A program made the translations under genes and the position numbers. From Halodesulfovibrio sp. (GTDB lineage Bacteria; Desulfobacterota; Desulfovibrionia; Desulfovibrionales; Desulfovibrionaceae), in NCBI GenBank assembly GCA_003252375.1, contig QKEJ01000140.1, positions 1-46,481 on the forward strand: DNA of 46,481 bases. Reading direction: 5' to 3'. The first letter of the stretch is position 1. Each line of letters starts with the position of its first letter. Below, in pieces: positions 8,044 through 16,988 of this stretch. Under the pieces are notes generated by a model. The model was given only the letters and a program-made list of their open reading frames with translations, searched no databases and had not been told where the DNA came from.

Positions 8044-8751
8044 ATGCTGGTACGCAACAAAAAGACCTTCACACTCGGCCTGGTCATGTTCATCGGCTTC
8101 ACCGCCGTGTTCATCTCCATGTTCACGCCGCATTTCGGCAACGGAAACAATGCCTTCGAGGCTGCAGACAAGCTCTTCAACTCCATTTCCAAGGGCTCCA
8201 CCTATTACATGCCCATGATCCGGGAACAGGCACAAGCGGAACAGCCCAAGCAGGTCTCTCTGACCCTGCGCATGGTCTCTCCGGTTGACGCCGAAAGGAC
8301 CCGGACGGTCTTCGGGTCCGTTGCCGACGCCCGTATCGAGGGGACTGATGTCGTCGTTACCGGCAGCCTCGGCGCCATCCTCACCAGGGCGGTGGATGAC
8401 AGCGACGCCATGTTCGCCAACAACGACAAGTCTCTGCTGGCGGAATACGGCATGGGCGGCAAGGAAAGCATGTATGTCTGGTGGAAGGGGCTGAAGGCCG
8501 CCGAAAAGAACCTCAAGAAGCAGAAGCTGTTCAAGGAGGCCTCGCTGGTCAACACCATCCTGAACCGTGGCGTCGAAGTGGGCTACAACTACTTCGGCGT
8601 AGAGCCGGAAAGCGCCACCTCGCGAAGCGGCATCCTTGCCTTTGCGCTTGTTTTCTATGTAATCTACACGCTCTGGTTCGGCTATTCCATCTTCTTCCTC
8701 TTCGACGGGATCGGTCTCGCCATGAAGGGCGGCAAGAAGAAAGAAGTGTAA
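8044..8751 (+). CDS. Bitopic membrane protein of unknown function, TauE-linked
   Basis: A 235-residue protein not recognised as a named family. One membrane helix lies near residues 10-30 and another near 200-222, followed by a short Lys-rich tail (KGGKKKEV). The central region of about 170 residues is probably periplasmic, with a beta-rich part and a helical part containing WWKGLKAAEKNLKKQ. It starts 3 nt after the TauE permease stop with GGGAGG nearby, so the two are almost certainly made together. It could be an accessory or periplasmic-domain subunit of the transporter. No catalytic motif is visible. Confidence 0.85.
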   Translation: MLVRNKKTFTLGLVMFIGFTAVFISMFTPHFGNGNNAFEAADKLFNSISKGSTYYMPMIREQAQAEQPKQVSLTLRMVSPVDAERTRTVFGSVADARIEGTDVVVTGSLGAILTRAVDDSDAMFANNDKSLLAEYGMGGKESMYVWWKGLKAAEKNLKKQKLFKEASLVNTILNRGVEVGYNYFGVEPESATSRSGILAFALVFYVIYTLWFGYSIFFLFDGIGLAMKGGKKKEV

Positions 8752-8761
8752 CCGGTCAAAC

Positions 8762-11434
8762 GTGAACACAATGACGGCCCCGGACACCATACTGGCCCGC
8801 ACAGGGGCCGTCATAGCCCGTATCGCCCGGAGGCTTTCCGGTGTCGCCCCGCATGACGGGGAGGCCGAGGAACGCCTCCGGGCCTCCTTTCGTGAGGCAT
8901 GCGGGCGGTTCAAACGCCTGATCAGCGCCAACAACAAGGCGCTGGAAGCCATGGCGCACCTGGAGGAGACGCTGGCGGGCAACACGCCCTACAGCCTGCC
9001 CTACATCCGCACCCAGAGCACGCGCATCGTCTCGTCCGTCTACCAGATGATCGAGGCGCTCGACACGCTGGCCCCCGGCCGCTACCCGGCCCTCCGACAA
9101 CGCTTCGAGGCCATCAGCGGCAGCATCATCCCCTTGCTGGGGACTTCGCCGGACATGACCGGGGGACCGTTCATCCGCTCCTTTGCAGATCTTACGGCAG
9201 CCAGCAGTGACGAGGTGGGCAGCAAGGCCGCCAACCTCGGGGAGCTGCGCAATGTCGCCGGATTGCCCGTACCGGACGGCTTTGCCGTCACGGCCAGCGC
9301 CTTCTGGCATTTCATGCGCGCCTCGGGACTGGATGAGGAGGTGGACCGCCAGCTCAGGCTGGCGGACCCCGAACGTCTGGATCGTTTGTACGGCGCCTGT
9401 TCCCACATCCAGCAGCGCATTCTGGCCACGCCCGTTCCGGAAGATTTGGAGCAGCAACTCCATGCAGCCGGAGCCGCACTGCAAGCCCGCCTGACGCAGC
9501 CATCCCAACCATCACAGCCGCCATATCCTCCACATCCGGCACACCTGGCCGTCCGCAGCAGCGCCCTGGGCGAGGACATGCCGGGCCAGGCCTTTGCCGG
9601 ACAATACCGATCCCTGCTCAACGTCCCCCCACTGCAGCTGCCCGAGGCATGGAGGGAAGTCATTGCCTCCAAGTACGGTGCGGAGGCCGTAGCCTACAGG
9701 ATGCGAAACGGTCTTGCCGACCGCGATACCGCCGTATGTGTGGCCGTCATGCCCATGCTGGGCTCCGTGGCAGGCGGCGTGCTCTACACGCGCAACCCCA
9801 TGAACGCCCGGTCCGACAGCATGGTGATCCATGCTGCGCTCGGCCTGCCCCGGGGCGTGGTGGACGGACGGCTCCCCACGGACCGCTTCGTGGTTCAGCG
9901 CAGCCTGCCGCATGCCGTGCAGGAACGACATGTGGCCTACAAGAATGAACAGTACGCCACCGCCAGCGGCGAAGGGGTAACCCGCATCCCGGCGTCTCCC
10001 GACGAAGCGGAACGCCCGTCACTCTCCGACGACCAGCTTACGCGCCTCGCGGCCCTGGCGAGCGCGGTGGATAGCCACTATGGCACGCCGCAGGACGTGG
10101 AGTGGGCCATGCTTCCGGACGACCAGTTCATGCTGCTGCAATCCCGCCCCCTGACCATGCATGAGGGGCACGCCGCACGCTCCCTGCCCGCAGGCGCGCA
10201 TATCCTGCTGCAGGCGGGGGAAACCGCCTCGCACGGTACCGCCTGCGGCCATGTGGTGCATGTCCGCAAGCAGGCAGACGCCCTGGGCTTTCCCGAAGGC
10301 GCGGTGCTGGCGATTCCTCATGCCGCCCCCCGTTGGGCGCCGCTGCTCTCGCGGGCATCGGCCGTATTGGCCGGAACAGGCTCCTCTGCAGGCCACCTGG
10401 CCAATGTGGCCCGCGAGTTCGGGGTGCCCGCCATTTTCGGAACAGGATGGAAGATCGACACCCTGGAAGCAGGAAGCCTTGTCACCGTGGATGCGGACGC
10501 CTGCGCCGTCCTTGCCGGCAGGGTGGATGCCCTGCTCGCCCACGCCACGCCTCCACGCCCCATCATGCAGGGCACGCCGGTCCACGCCATTCTGGAGGAG
10601 GTCATCAGCCATATCGCCCCCCTCAACCTCACGGACCCCGACGGACCGGATTTCCGCGCAGCCAACTGCGCCACCCTGCACGACCTGACCCGCTTCTGCC
10701 ACCAGAAGGCGGTGGAGGAGATGTTCCGGGACGGCAAGGATGCCCGGTTCCCCAAGCAGCTGGCCCGTCAGCTGTACCACGGCAGGCCTCTGCAGTTCTG
10801 GGTGGTGGACCTGGACGATGCCTTCCGTGACCCGCCGCAGGGCAAGCTGATCCCCCTTGAAAACATCGCATCCCCTCCCATGCACGCCTTGTGGCGCGGG
10901 ATGATGCACATTCCGTGGGGCGGACCTCCCCCCATACATGCCCGCGGATTCCTCGCGGTGCTGGCCGAGTCCGCTCTGGACCCCGGGTTCGAGCCTGCAG
11001 GGGCTTCGGCCTACAGCATGCGGAACTATTTCCTGGTGAGCAGCAGGTTCTGCACGCTGCAATCCCGGTTCGGCTATCACTTCTGCACGGTTGAGACCCT
11101 GGCCGGGGAAGAGGATGCGGAAAACTTCGCGGCTTTCCGGTTCCGGGGAGGCGCAGCCGACCTGGACAGACGGCTTCTGCGCGTCCGGCTCATCGCCGAT
11201 GTGCTGGAGGAATACGGATTTCGCGTCCGGACCATCCGCGACAGCCTTGCCGCACGCACGGAGGGACTGCCGCAGAAGGACATGCTCAGGGCTCTGCATG
11301 TGCTTGGCTATCTGGCCATGCACACACGCCAGTTGGACATGGTCATGTCCGGATCGGATGCCGTGCGGCACTACCGGGACAAGATTTTCGGGGAATTGGG
11401 AAGCATTCTGCAGGAAATGCAGGAGGCCCGATGA
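8762..11434 (+). CDS. PEP-synthase-like phosphotransferase lacking the TIM barrel (paralogue 1)
   Basis: An 890-residue protein related to the N-terminal two thirds of PEP synthase and PPDK. A helical extension covers residues 1-135. An ATP-binding domain follows with Lys155 in GSKAANLGEL, LAVRSSALGED, a VLYTRNP strand and QDVEWAM...LLQSRP. A swivelling domain has His545 in SSAGHLANVAREFGVP, the position of the phospho-histidine. The PEP/pyruvate-binding barrel is absent. In its place is a C-terminal domain of about 290 residues with LNLTDP, HDLTRF, VEEMF, RFGYHF and FRFRGG, which is shared with the protein at 40955-43429. It may move phosphate from ATP through His545 to an unknown acceptor. 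The start is uncertain (GTG 8762 or ATG 8771; no good ribosome site), and the gene begins 10 nt after the membrane-protein stop. True PEP synthase is unlikely. Confidence 0.85.
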   Translation: MNTMTAPDTILARTGAVIARIARRLSGVAPHDGEAEERLRASFREACGRFKRLISANNKALEAMAHLEETLAGNTPYSLPYIRTQSTRIVSSVYQMIEALDTLAPGRYPALRQRFEAISGSIIPLLGTSPDMTGGPFIRSFADLTAASSDEVGSKAANLGELRNVAGLPVPDGFAVTASAFWHFMRASGLDEEVDRQLRLADPERLDRLYGACSHIQQRILATPVPEDLEQQLHAAGAALQARLTQPSQPSQPPYPPHPAHLAVRSSALGEDMPGQAFAGQYRSLLNVPPLQLPEAWREVIASKYGAEAVAYRMRNGLADRDTAVCVAVMPMLGSVAGGVLYTRNPMNARSDSMVIHAALGLPRGVVDGRLPTDRFVVQRSLPHAVQERHVAYKNEQYATASGEGVTRIPASPDEAERPSLSDDQLTRLAALASAVDSHYGTPQDVEWAMLPDDQFMLLQSRPLTMHEGHAARSLPAGAHILLQAGETASHGTACGHVVHVRKQADALGFPEGAVLAIPHAAPRWAPLLSRASAVLAGTGSSAGHLANVAREFGVPAIFGTGWKIDTLEAGSLVTVDADACAVLAGRVDALLAHATPPRPIMQGTPVHAILEEVISHIAPLNLTDPDGPDFRAANCATLHDLTRFCHQKAVEEMFRDGKDARFPKQLARQLYHGRPLQFWVVDLDDAFRDPPQGKLIPLENIASPPMHALWRGMMHIPWGGPPPIHARGFLAVLAESALDPGFEPAGASAYSMRNYFLVSSRFCTLQSRFGYHFCTVETLAGEEDAENFAAFRFRGGAADLDRRLLRVRLIADVLEEYGFRVRTIRDSLAARTEGLPQKDMLRALHVLGYLAMHTRQLDMVMSGSDAVRHYRDKIFGELGSILQEMQEAR

Positions 11435-11459
11435 TCAGCGTTTGCTGCCGGCCCCGCTT

Positions 11460-12218
11460 TCACTCCTGAACATCGGACATGCCCAGGATGGCATCATATT
11501 CACCGCTGGCGCGCAGCATGGCAAGGCCCTTCTCAAACTGTCCGGTCAGGAAGGCCGCGTCGGGGTACTTGTCGGAAACCATCAGCCAATAGGTGCTTAC
11601 CAGAAACGGGCGTACGCTTGCCGAGTAGGACGTCGCGTCATCCGGGGCCAATTGGTGCAGCAGATGCCAGCCTGTACGTGTCTCCGCCACGGTCAGGTCC
11701 ACCCTGCCCGCTATCAGCTTGCGAAACGCGGATTCTTCATGGGGAGAAATATCCAGCGCGAATCCTCTGGCATTCAACACCTCTACAAAGGCGTACCCGG
11801 TCGTTCCCGCAATGGAATACCCCTGCAATGAATCGTCATCCGAATAGACGAATTCGGGCACCCGGCTCTTTCGAAAGAAAAAGCGCTGTTCGGAAATGAA
11901 CAGGGGCCCGACAAAACGGGCAAACCGGGTGCGAGCCTCCGTGGCCACATAGGGAAACGTGGCAAAGGCCGCCCCCTGTTCCACCATGCTTTCACATCGC
12001 GTCCAGGGATAGAATTCAATCTCCACCGACTCCCCGACAAGCGCAAAGGCCCGCCGGACCAATGCGACAGCAGGGCCATACCCATCAAGGTCTGCCGAGA
12101 CATAGGGGGCCCATTCGCCCACAACCAGCTTCACAGGCTGGGCATGCACGACGCATGGCGTACAATGCAGGGCAACGAACGCTGCACAGCATACCAACAG
12201 CCGAACCATGAAACGCAT
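11460..12218 (-). CDS. Periplasmic family-3 solute-binding protein
   Basis: A 252-residue secreted protein. The start at 12218 is preferred over upstream in-frame ATGs because GGAGGTGAGG lies 5 nt before it and a signal peptide follows at once (VRLLVCCAAFVAL... ending VHAQ). The mature part opens with LVVGEWAPYVSADLDGYGP and contains EFYPWTRCESMVEQG, typical of the amino-acid-type periplasmic binding fold. No ABC permease or ATPase lies nearby, so it may be a stand-alone receptor or feed a distant transporter. It converges on the PEP-synthase-like gene, with 25 nt between the two stops and no obvious terminator. Confidence 0.85.
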   Translation of the reverse strand: MRFMVRLLVCCAAFVALHCTPCVVHAQPVKLVVGEWAPYVSADLDGYGPAVALVRRAFALVGESVEIEFYPWTRCESMVEQGAAFATFPYVATEARTRFARFVGPLFISEQRFFFRKSRVPEFVYSDDDSLQGYSIAGTTGYAFVEVLNARGFALDISPHEESAFRKLIAGRVDLTVAETRTGWHLLHQLAPDDATSYSASVRPFLVSTYWLMVSDKYPDAAFLTGQFEKGLAMLRASGEYDAILGMSDVQE

Positions 12219-12299
12219 CCTGCCCTCACCTCCATCCCGAAACGCCTTGAATCCCTGCATCACCCGAAAGCCCTTCAAAGCGCCACGGCCCGTTGCGCA

Positions 12300-12327
12300 T
12301 TGACTTTCCGGCAGACACCTTTACGAT
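12300..12327 (+). promoter_or_regulatory. Sigma-70-type promoter for pgpA
   Basis: TTGACT (12300-12305) and TACGAT (12322-12327) are separated by 16 bases. The predicted start, near 12334, gives a leader of about 37 nt before pgpA. The element lies in the region shared with the divergent binding-protein gene. Confidence 0.55.
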
Positions 12328-12370
12328 AACGCATCCTGACACAGGACCAATCATACGACAGGACATTGCC

Positions 12371-12853
12371 ATGCACCACACGGAACGTACCTTCACCGAC
12401 GAACTCTGCCTGCAGGTCAGCCGGCTCGGCCCCTGCGGTCTGTCCCCCAAGGCGCCGGGCACGGTGGGGTCTGCCGCGGCCGCGCTGACCGCCCCCCTCT
12501 TCTTCCTGCCCCTTCCCTTGCACTGGCGAATACTGGTGCTCGCAGCGCTATTCATTCTGGGCAGCCTTGCCGCGACCCGTGCCGAAACCCTGCTCGGCAG
12601 GAAGGACCCGGGCGAGGTGGTTGTGGACGAACTGTTCGGCCAGTGGCTCACCCTGCTCCCCTTTTCCGACCTTGGCTGGGGCTGGATTATCATAGGGTTC
12701 GGGCTGTTCCGCCTCTTTGACATCCTCAAGCCCTGCCCTGTTCGCAACGCCGAACACTGGCTCCCTGCCGGGTGGGGGGTCATGATCGACGATGGCATTG
12801 CCGGCATGTACGCTCTGCTCTGCCTTGGTGCGCTGCGCTTCGCCCTGGGCTAG
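12371..12853 (+). CDS. pgpA: Phosphatidylglycerophosphatase A
   Basis: A 160-residue membrane enzyme, the normal family length. It removes phosphate from phosphatidylglycerol phosphate to give phosphatidylglycerol at the inner membrane. Family motifs are KAPGTVGS near residue 27, DPGEVVVDELFGQW near 80-93, FRLFDILKPCP near 115 and GVMIDDGIAG near 137, with three to four hydrophobic segments. ATG 12371 is preferred over in-frame starts upstream because AGGA precedes it and the family normally begins here. It is transcribed alone, with its own candidate promoter and terminator, as expected for a housekeeping lipid gene. Confidence 0.93.
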   Translation: MHHTERTFTDELCLQVSRLGPCGLSPKAPGTVGSAAAALTAPLFFLPLPLHWRILVLAALFILGSLAATRAETLLGRKDPGEVVVDELFGQWLTLLPFSDLGWGWIIIGFGLFRLFDILKPCPVRNAEHWLPAGWGVMIDDGIAGMYALLCLGALRFALG

Positions 12854-12872
12854 CGCATCACTCGCCCTTCCG

Positions 12873-12897
12873 GCCCTGCTCCGGCAGGGCTTTTTTT
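12873..12897 (+). terminator. Rho-independent terminator of pgpA
   Basis: GCCCTGC (12873-12879) pairs with GCAGGGC (12884-12890) around TCCG, followed by seven T residues. It lies 20 nt after the pgpA stop. Confidence 0.93.
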
Positions 12898-13096
12898 CGC
12901 CCCCGTGGGGGTGTGTTCATAAGTCAGATATCATATTGAATTCCATGATACAATTACGAACACTTCCGGCCCATGGCCAGCATCAGGCACGCCCATGACC
13001 GGATCCATAGGAACATCCATGTTCCCAACCCTGTTCATAACACAGGCAACGCACTAATATAACAGAACAATCAATATACCAACGACGCCCGAAGGG
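12898..13096. other. AT-rich gap between convergent pgpA and NADH dehydrogenase genes
   Basis: About 200 bases with no gene. Both neighbours end here, yet the stretch is clearly more AT-rich than its surroundings. It carries the inverted repeat TATCAT-N10-ATGATA at 12929-12950, whose right arm (ATGATACAATT) resembles ATGATACACTT at 20872-20882. No convincing promoter or small gene was found. Confidence 0.5.
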
Positions 13097-14461
13097 TCAC
13101 GCATCGTTGGAGAGTCTGCCTTCATCGTCGCCTACACAGGCCGCCGGCATGTCATGCCTGCCCTCTATCCAAGGAATACGCGGCAGAATGAGCCGCACGG
13201 AGCGTTCGAAAAAGAGATAGTCCCAGGCCCAGTTCACCATCACGAACATGCGGTTCCGGAAACCGATGAGATAGGCGAGGTGCACAAACAGCCACAGCAC
13301 CCAGGCCACCAGCCCGGACACGGCCCTGTCGCCTATGCGCACCACCGCGCTGGAACGCCCGATGGTCGCCATGGCTCCCTTGTCCCGATAGCGGAAGGGC
13401 TGCACTTCCTCGCCGTTGATCTGCCGCAGGATGTTGGCCGCCGCCAGCCTTCCCTGCTGCGTGGCATTGGGTGCAATCATGGGCGAAGAAAGGACCTCGC
13501 CAGTTCTGCTGTCGCCGGACATCGGCTGGGCAAGATCCCCCACGGCGTAGACATCGGCGTGCTCTGCCAACTGCAGCGAGGGAAGCACGGTCACCCGCAT
13601 TCCCCGCCCGAAGGGCAGTGCCATGCGCTCAGCCGTGCGGTTGCCCCTGATTCCTGCCGACCAGACAACGGTATCGGTCGCCAGCGGCGCGCCTTCCCTG
13701 AAGCGGACCTGATGGGTTTCCACGGCCGCCACGCCGCTGTGCAGCCGCACATCCACCCCCATGCGCGTCAGGCGGCGAAAGGTGTATTGCCGGAGTGTTT
13801 CCGGGAAACCGGCCAGCAGCCCGTCGGCCGCCTCCAGAAGCACCACCCGGGCCTGCCCGGTGTTGAAGTCGCTGAAGTCCTTGGCAATGGGGGTCCTGAT
13901 GAGTTCGGCAAGCGCCCCGGCGTACTCAACCCCGGTGGGACCGCCTCCGACAACGGTAAAGGTAAGCATGCGCCGCTGGACATCCGGGTCCGGTTCATGG
14001 GCCGCGATCTCGAAACGTGTAAGGATGTGGTTGCGCAGGGCAATGGCCTGCTCCAGCGACTTCAGCCGGAACGCATGCTCCTCTGCCCCGGGCACGCCGT
14101 AGAACTCCGTGTTGCTGCCCATGGCAAGAACCAGATAGTCGTAGGGCACGTCTCCGCCGTCCGTATGCACGACCTTGTCGGAGAAGTCCGCCCCGGTCAC
14201 ACAGGTCAGCCTGAAATCCACATTGTCCATGCGCCGGAAAACGCCGCGCAGCGGATAGGCGATCTGCTCAGGCTCCAACTCCGCCGCGGCAACCTGATAG
14301 AGCAGCGGAAGGAAGGTATGGTAATTGTTCCTGTCGAGAACCAGCACATCCACCGTGCGGGCCGCCTCGCCGGAGGCCAGTGCACGTGCCGCCCACAGTC
14401 CGGCAAAGCCGCCCCCCGCAATGACGACACGCTTGCGCCCTGCCGAGCGGTATCCGCTCAT
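13097..14461 (-). CDS. ndh: Type II NADH dehydrogenase (NDH-2)
   Basis: A 454-residue single-subunit flavoprotein that passes electrons from NAD(P)H to quinone without pumping protons, bound to the inner face of the membrane. It shows the N-terminal FAD fold GGGFAGLWAARAL, the second nucleotide fold GGGPTGVEYAGALAEL near residue 165, and the FAD motif YAVGDLAQP near 305. A hydrophobic C-terminal stretch (LVAWVLWLFVHLAYLIGF) is typical of NDH-2. The start at 14461 is set by the family N-terminus and by an ATGA overlap with the cheA-like stop; longer in-frame versions have no support. Being coupled to a chemotaxis-type kinase is unusual and suggests a link between redox state and signalling. 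The exact electron donor is not certain. Confidence 0.9.
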   Translation of the reverse strand: MSGYRSAGRKRVVIAGGGFAGLWAARALASGEAARTVDVLVLDRNNYHTFLPLLYQVAAAELEPEQIAYPLRGVFRRMDNVDFRLTCVTGADFSDKVVHTDGGDVPYDYLVLAMGSNTEFYGVPGAEEHAFRLKSLEQAIALRNHILTRFEIAAHEPDPDVQRRMLTFTVVGGGPTGVEYAGALAELIRTPIAKDFSDFNTGQARVVLLEAADGLLAGFPETLRQYTFRRLTRMGVDVRLHSGVAAVETHQVRFREGAPLATDTVVWSAGIRGNRTAERMALPFGRGMRVTVLPSLQLAEHADVYAVGDLAQPMSGDSRTGEVLSSPMIAPNATQQGRLAAANILRQINGEEVQPFRYRDKGAMATIGRSSAVVRIGDRAVSGLVAWVLWLFVHLAYLIGFRNRMFVMVNWAWDYLFFERSVRLILPRIPWIEGRHDMPAACVGDDEGRLSNDA

Positions 14462-16212
14462 GCCAGCTTCCTCACCTTGGATGACAGACCGCCGTCCGAC
14501 AGCTTGAGCCTGTCGATAAGGTTTTCCACATCCACCACCAACGCATCGGTTTCTCCCAGCATGCCGAAGCCGAGAATCGGAATCTGATAGATGGACTGCA
14601 CGGGAATGGTGAATCCCGTAACCACGGCCTGCTGCTGCGTCAGCACCTCGTCGATGAGGATGGCCGCGCTGCAATCGGCCACGCGCACCACAATGGTGTG
14701 CAGATAGCCGTCTGCGCCGGGACGGGCCTCCAGCCCGAAATATTCCGCCAGGGGGATGATGGGATAGGTTTCACCGCGCACGCTGATGGCGCGCGACCCA
14801 TCGGGCAATTCAACCGTGTCGGACTTGCGTGCGGCAAACACCTCCACGACATCCCGGCTGGGAATGACAAAGGTCTCCGCCCCCACCCGGGTAATCAGGG
14901 CGTCCACGATTCCCTCGTTCACGGAGCGGTCCAGGGGAATGGAGATAAGGAACTCCGTTCCCTTGCCCAGCTCACTGTGCACGCGCACGTCGCCGCCAAG
15001 CTGTTCCTTCACCGCGTTGACCACCGCATCCATGCCCACGCCACGCCCCGAAATGTCGGTCACCTTCTCCGCCGTCGAGAATCCCGAAGCCATGATGAAC
15101 TGATAGAGCTCCTCCTCGGTATAGGTTCTGCCCTCTTCCAGCAGCCCCTTTTCCCGCGCCTTGTTTCGGATGCGCTCCGGGTTGAGCCCTCGTCCGTCAT
15201 CACGGATGGAAATATAGGCCTGGTCGCCCTTGCGGTAGGCATGCAGACGCACGATTCCCGTGGCGGGCTTGCCGGCGGCAGCCCTGTCTTCGGGCGGCTC
15301 CACCCCGTGGTCCACGGCATTGCGCAGCATGTGGACAAGCGGCTCGTTGAGATTCTCCACGATCATCTTGTCCAGTTCCAGTTCGTCTCCTTCGACCACC
15401 AGTTCGATCTTCTTGTTGATCTTCTGGGCCGTGCTGGTGACAAGACGATGCAACGGCATGAATATCTGCTTGAGCGGCACCAGACGGATATGATCCACCT
15501 CCCCCTTGATGCGCCCGATGACCGTATCCATCTCCCGCAACCCCGATACGGTGGCGGAATCAAGACTCTTGTTCTGGGAGATCACGGCGTAGCACACCAT
15601 GAGCTTGCCGACCCAGTCGATAAGATTATCCAGCTTTTCGGTGTTCACGCGAACGGAAACAATGCCGTCCCGCTTGCCGCGGGCAGGTGCATTGCCATTG
15701 GCCGGGGCAGGTTCGGCAGCGCTGCCTGCCGCAGCAGGAGCGGGAGACGATGCGGGCGCTTCGGCACCGGACTGTTCAGGAACGGCGACCTGTGCGTCAT
15801 CCCCCAGGTCCGCCTCTGTCGGCTGTGCCGCTGCAGCCTCCTGCCCTTCCCCGCTCTCCACCTGATCCGCATCGGGCACGAAGGTTCTGACTTCCCCGGC
15901 CTCCGCAAGGGCGGCGGCCTTGGCCTCAAGCTCCTGCGCCTTGGTTTCCACGAACCCGCCAAGGGAATAGAGCAGGCGCTTGTGCGCCTCGCAGATTCCC
16001 AGAAAGGCCGTCACCAGCTCCGGCGTCACAGGCTGGATGCCATCCTTGAGCATGTCGAACAGGGTAATGAGCTGGGCCGAAGGCAGCTTGAGATGCGACA
16101 GGCCGAGCATGCTCAGCACATTGGCCACATCCTCCGGCTTCCCCGCCCCGCCTTCCAGCTTGAGCACCAGAGACTCCATCTGCTCCACGCTGGATTGAAT
16201 GACATCTCTCAT
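14458..16212 (-). CDS. CheA-type kinase without a phosphorylatable P1 domain
   Basis: A 584-residue CheA relative. Residues 1-100 are helical but have no HTIKG-type His. A linker rich in Ala, Pro and Glu follows (about 105-195). The rest is standard: dimerisation domain (VNTEKLDNLIDWVGKLM), an ATPase with HMLRNAVDHGVEPP, RDDGRGLN and GRGVGMDAV, and a C-terminal CheW-like coupling domain. The missing phosphotransfer His is supplied by the gene just upstream (16209-16955), whose stop overlaps this start by ATGA. This gives a split CheA, as known for CheA3/CheA4 of Rhodobacter sphaeroides. No cheW, cheR or cheB is adjacent, so it may control something other than swimming. Confidence 0.9.
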   Translation of the reverse strand: MRDVIQSSVEQMESLVLKLEGGAGKPEDVANVLSMLGLSHLKLPSAQLITLFDMLKDGIQPVTPELVTAFLGICEAHKRLLYSLGGFVETKAQELEAKAAALAEAGEVRTFVPDADQVESGEGQEAAAAQPTEADLGDDAQVAVPEQSGAEAPASSPAPAAAGSAAEPAPANGNAPARGKRDGIVSVRVNTEKLDNLIDWVGKLMVCYAVISQNKSLDSATVSGLREMDTVIGRIKGEVDHIRLVPLKQIFMPLHRLVTSTAQKINKKIELVVEGDELELDKMIVENLNEPLVHMLRNAVDHGVEPPEDRAAAGKPATGIVRLHAYRKGDQAYISIRDDGRGLNPERIRNKAREKGLLEEGRTYTEEELYQFIMASGFSTAEKVTDISGRGVGMDAVVNAVKEQLGGDVRVHSELGKGTEFLISIPLDRSVNEGIVDALITRVGAETFVIPSRDVVEVFAARKSDTVELPDGSRAISVRGETYPIIPLAEYFGLEARPGADGYLHTIVVRVADCSAAILIDEVLTQQQAVVTGFTIPVQSIYQIPILGFGMLGETDALVVDVENLIDRLKLSDGGLSSKVRKLA

Positions 16213-16955
16213 CTGTCGCCTCCACCGGAAGAACGGCCCAAAAAGGCTTCCACGCTCGCATGCACGGAAAATATGGCCCCATACCCCCAGCTATGGAACG
16301 TGCCGCGAACAAAGGGCTTCATGCCCACCACGTGCACGGGAAATCTTTCCGCATATCCTTCCATTGCTTCCCACACTCCGGAGCCGACAGACAGGACATC
16401 CGAAAAATCGAAGACAATGGGCACCCCCGCGCTCTGCTTCTCCAGCACCTCCACCAGCAGATCACGTTGCACGGGAAGATGCACCCGGACCATGGCCACC
16501 TTGGCAACAATGGTGCCCTCCACCACGGAGAGGGTCACGCCATCCTCCAGCACCGGTCCGCCGGCATCCTTGGGTTCGCTCAGGTTGCGAATCTGCTCGA
16601 GCACGCTGTCCATGTCATCCTGCGGCCCGCTGCCCGTCTCCCTGATCTGCTCAATCACCTGAAAGATCATGTTCACGGAACTGATGGCCGCATTCTTGAC
16701 GGCATCATCAAGGGCCACGTCACCGGCCTGCACTTTCTTGAGAAAACTCTCCACCTTGTGGGTGAATCCGGAAGCGATCTCGAATCCCCCCATGAATCCG
16801 GTCACCCCCTTGATGGTATGCAGCGGACGCGACAGCGTCTCGATACCGGCATGCACGTCCCCTCTCTGCATCAGCTCGAGCCCTTCCATCACCTGCGGAT
16901 AGAATTTGTCGTAGAGTTCCCCCATGAACTCTTCTATCTGATCATCATCATGCAT
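16209..16955 (-). CDS. Hpt phosphotransfer protein with C-terminal STAS-like domain
   Basis: A 248-residue protein. Residues 1-110 form an Hpt helical bundle with His46 in RPLHTIKGVTGFMGG, the classic phospho-accepting motif of the CheA P1 domain. Residues 150-240 (RVHLPVQRDLLVEVLEKQSAGVPIVFDFSDVLSVGSGVWEAM) resemble a STAS/anti-anti-sigma fold, but the usual phosphorylatable Ser segment is not clear. It probably takes phosphate from the CheA body encoded next and passes it to the receiver encoded just upstream (16989-17381). The start at 16955 is the first ATG before the Hpt helices. The STAS assignment is less certain than the Hpt call. Confidence 0.85.
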   Translation of the reverse strand: MHDDDQIEEFMGELYDKFYPQVMEGLELMQRGDVHAGIETLSRPLHTIKGVTGFMGGFEIASGFTHKVESFLKKVQAGDVALDDAVKNAAISSVNMIFQVIEQIRETGSGPQDDMDSVLEQIRNLSEPKDAGGPVLEDGVTLSVVEGTIVAKVAMVRVHLPVQRDLLVEVLEKQSAGVPIVFDFSDVLSVGSGVWEAMEGYAERFPVHVVGMKPFVRGTFHSWGYGAIFSVHASVEAFLGRSSGGGDR

Positions 16956-16988
16956 TGTCTGCGTCCTCTGCTGCGGTTCGGGATGCGG

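Noticed and set aside
6820-8985. A 721-codon open frame on the minus strand opposite the TauE and membrane-protein genes
   Set aside because: Its His/Glu/Gly/Asp-rich composition is typical of frames mirrored from membrane genes in high-GC DNA. It has no ribosome site and spans three well-supported genes on the other strand.
8762-11434. Annotation as a true PEP synthase or pyruvate phosphate dikinase
   Set aside because: The PEP/pyruvate-binding TIM barrel with its catalytic Cys is missing, so the gene symbol ppsA is withheld.
12968-12981. GG-N10-GC spacing in the gap after pgpA
   Set aside because: Spacing is right, but the -24 (CCGGCC) and -12 (CCAGC) sequences are poor and no gene follows.
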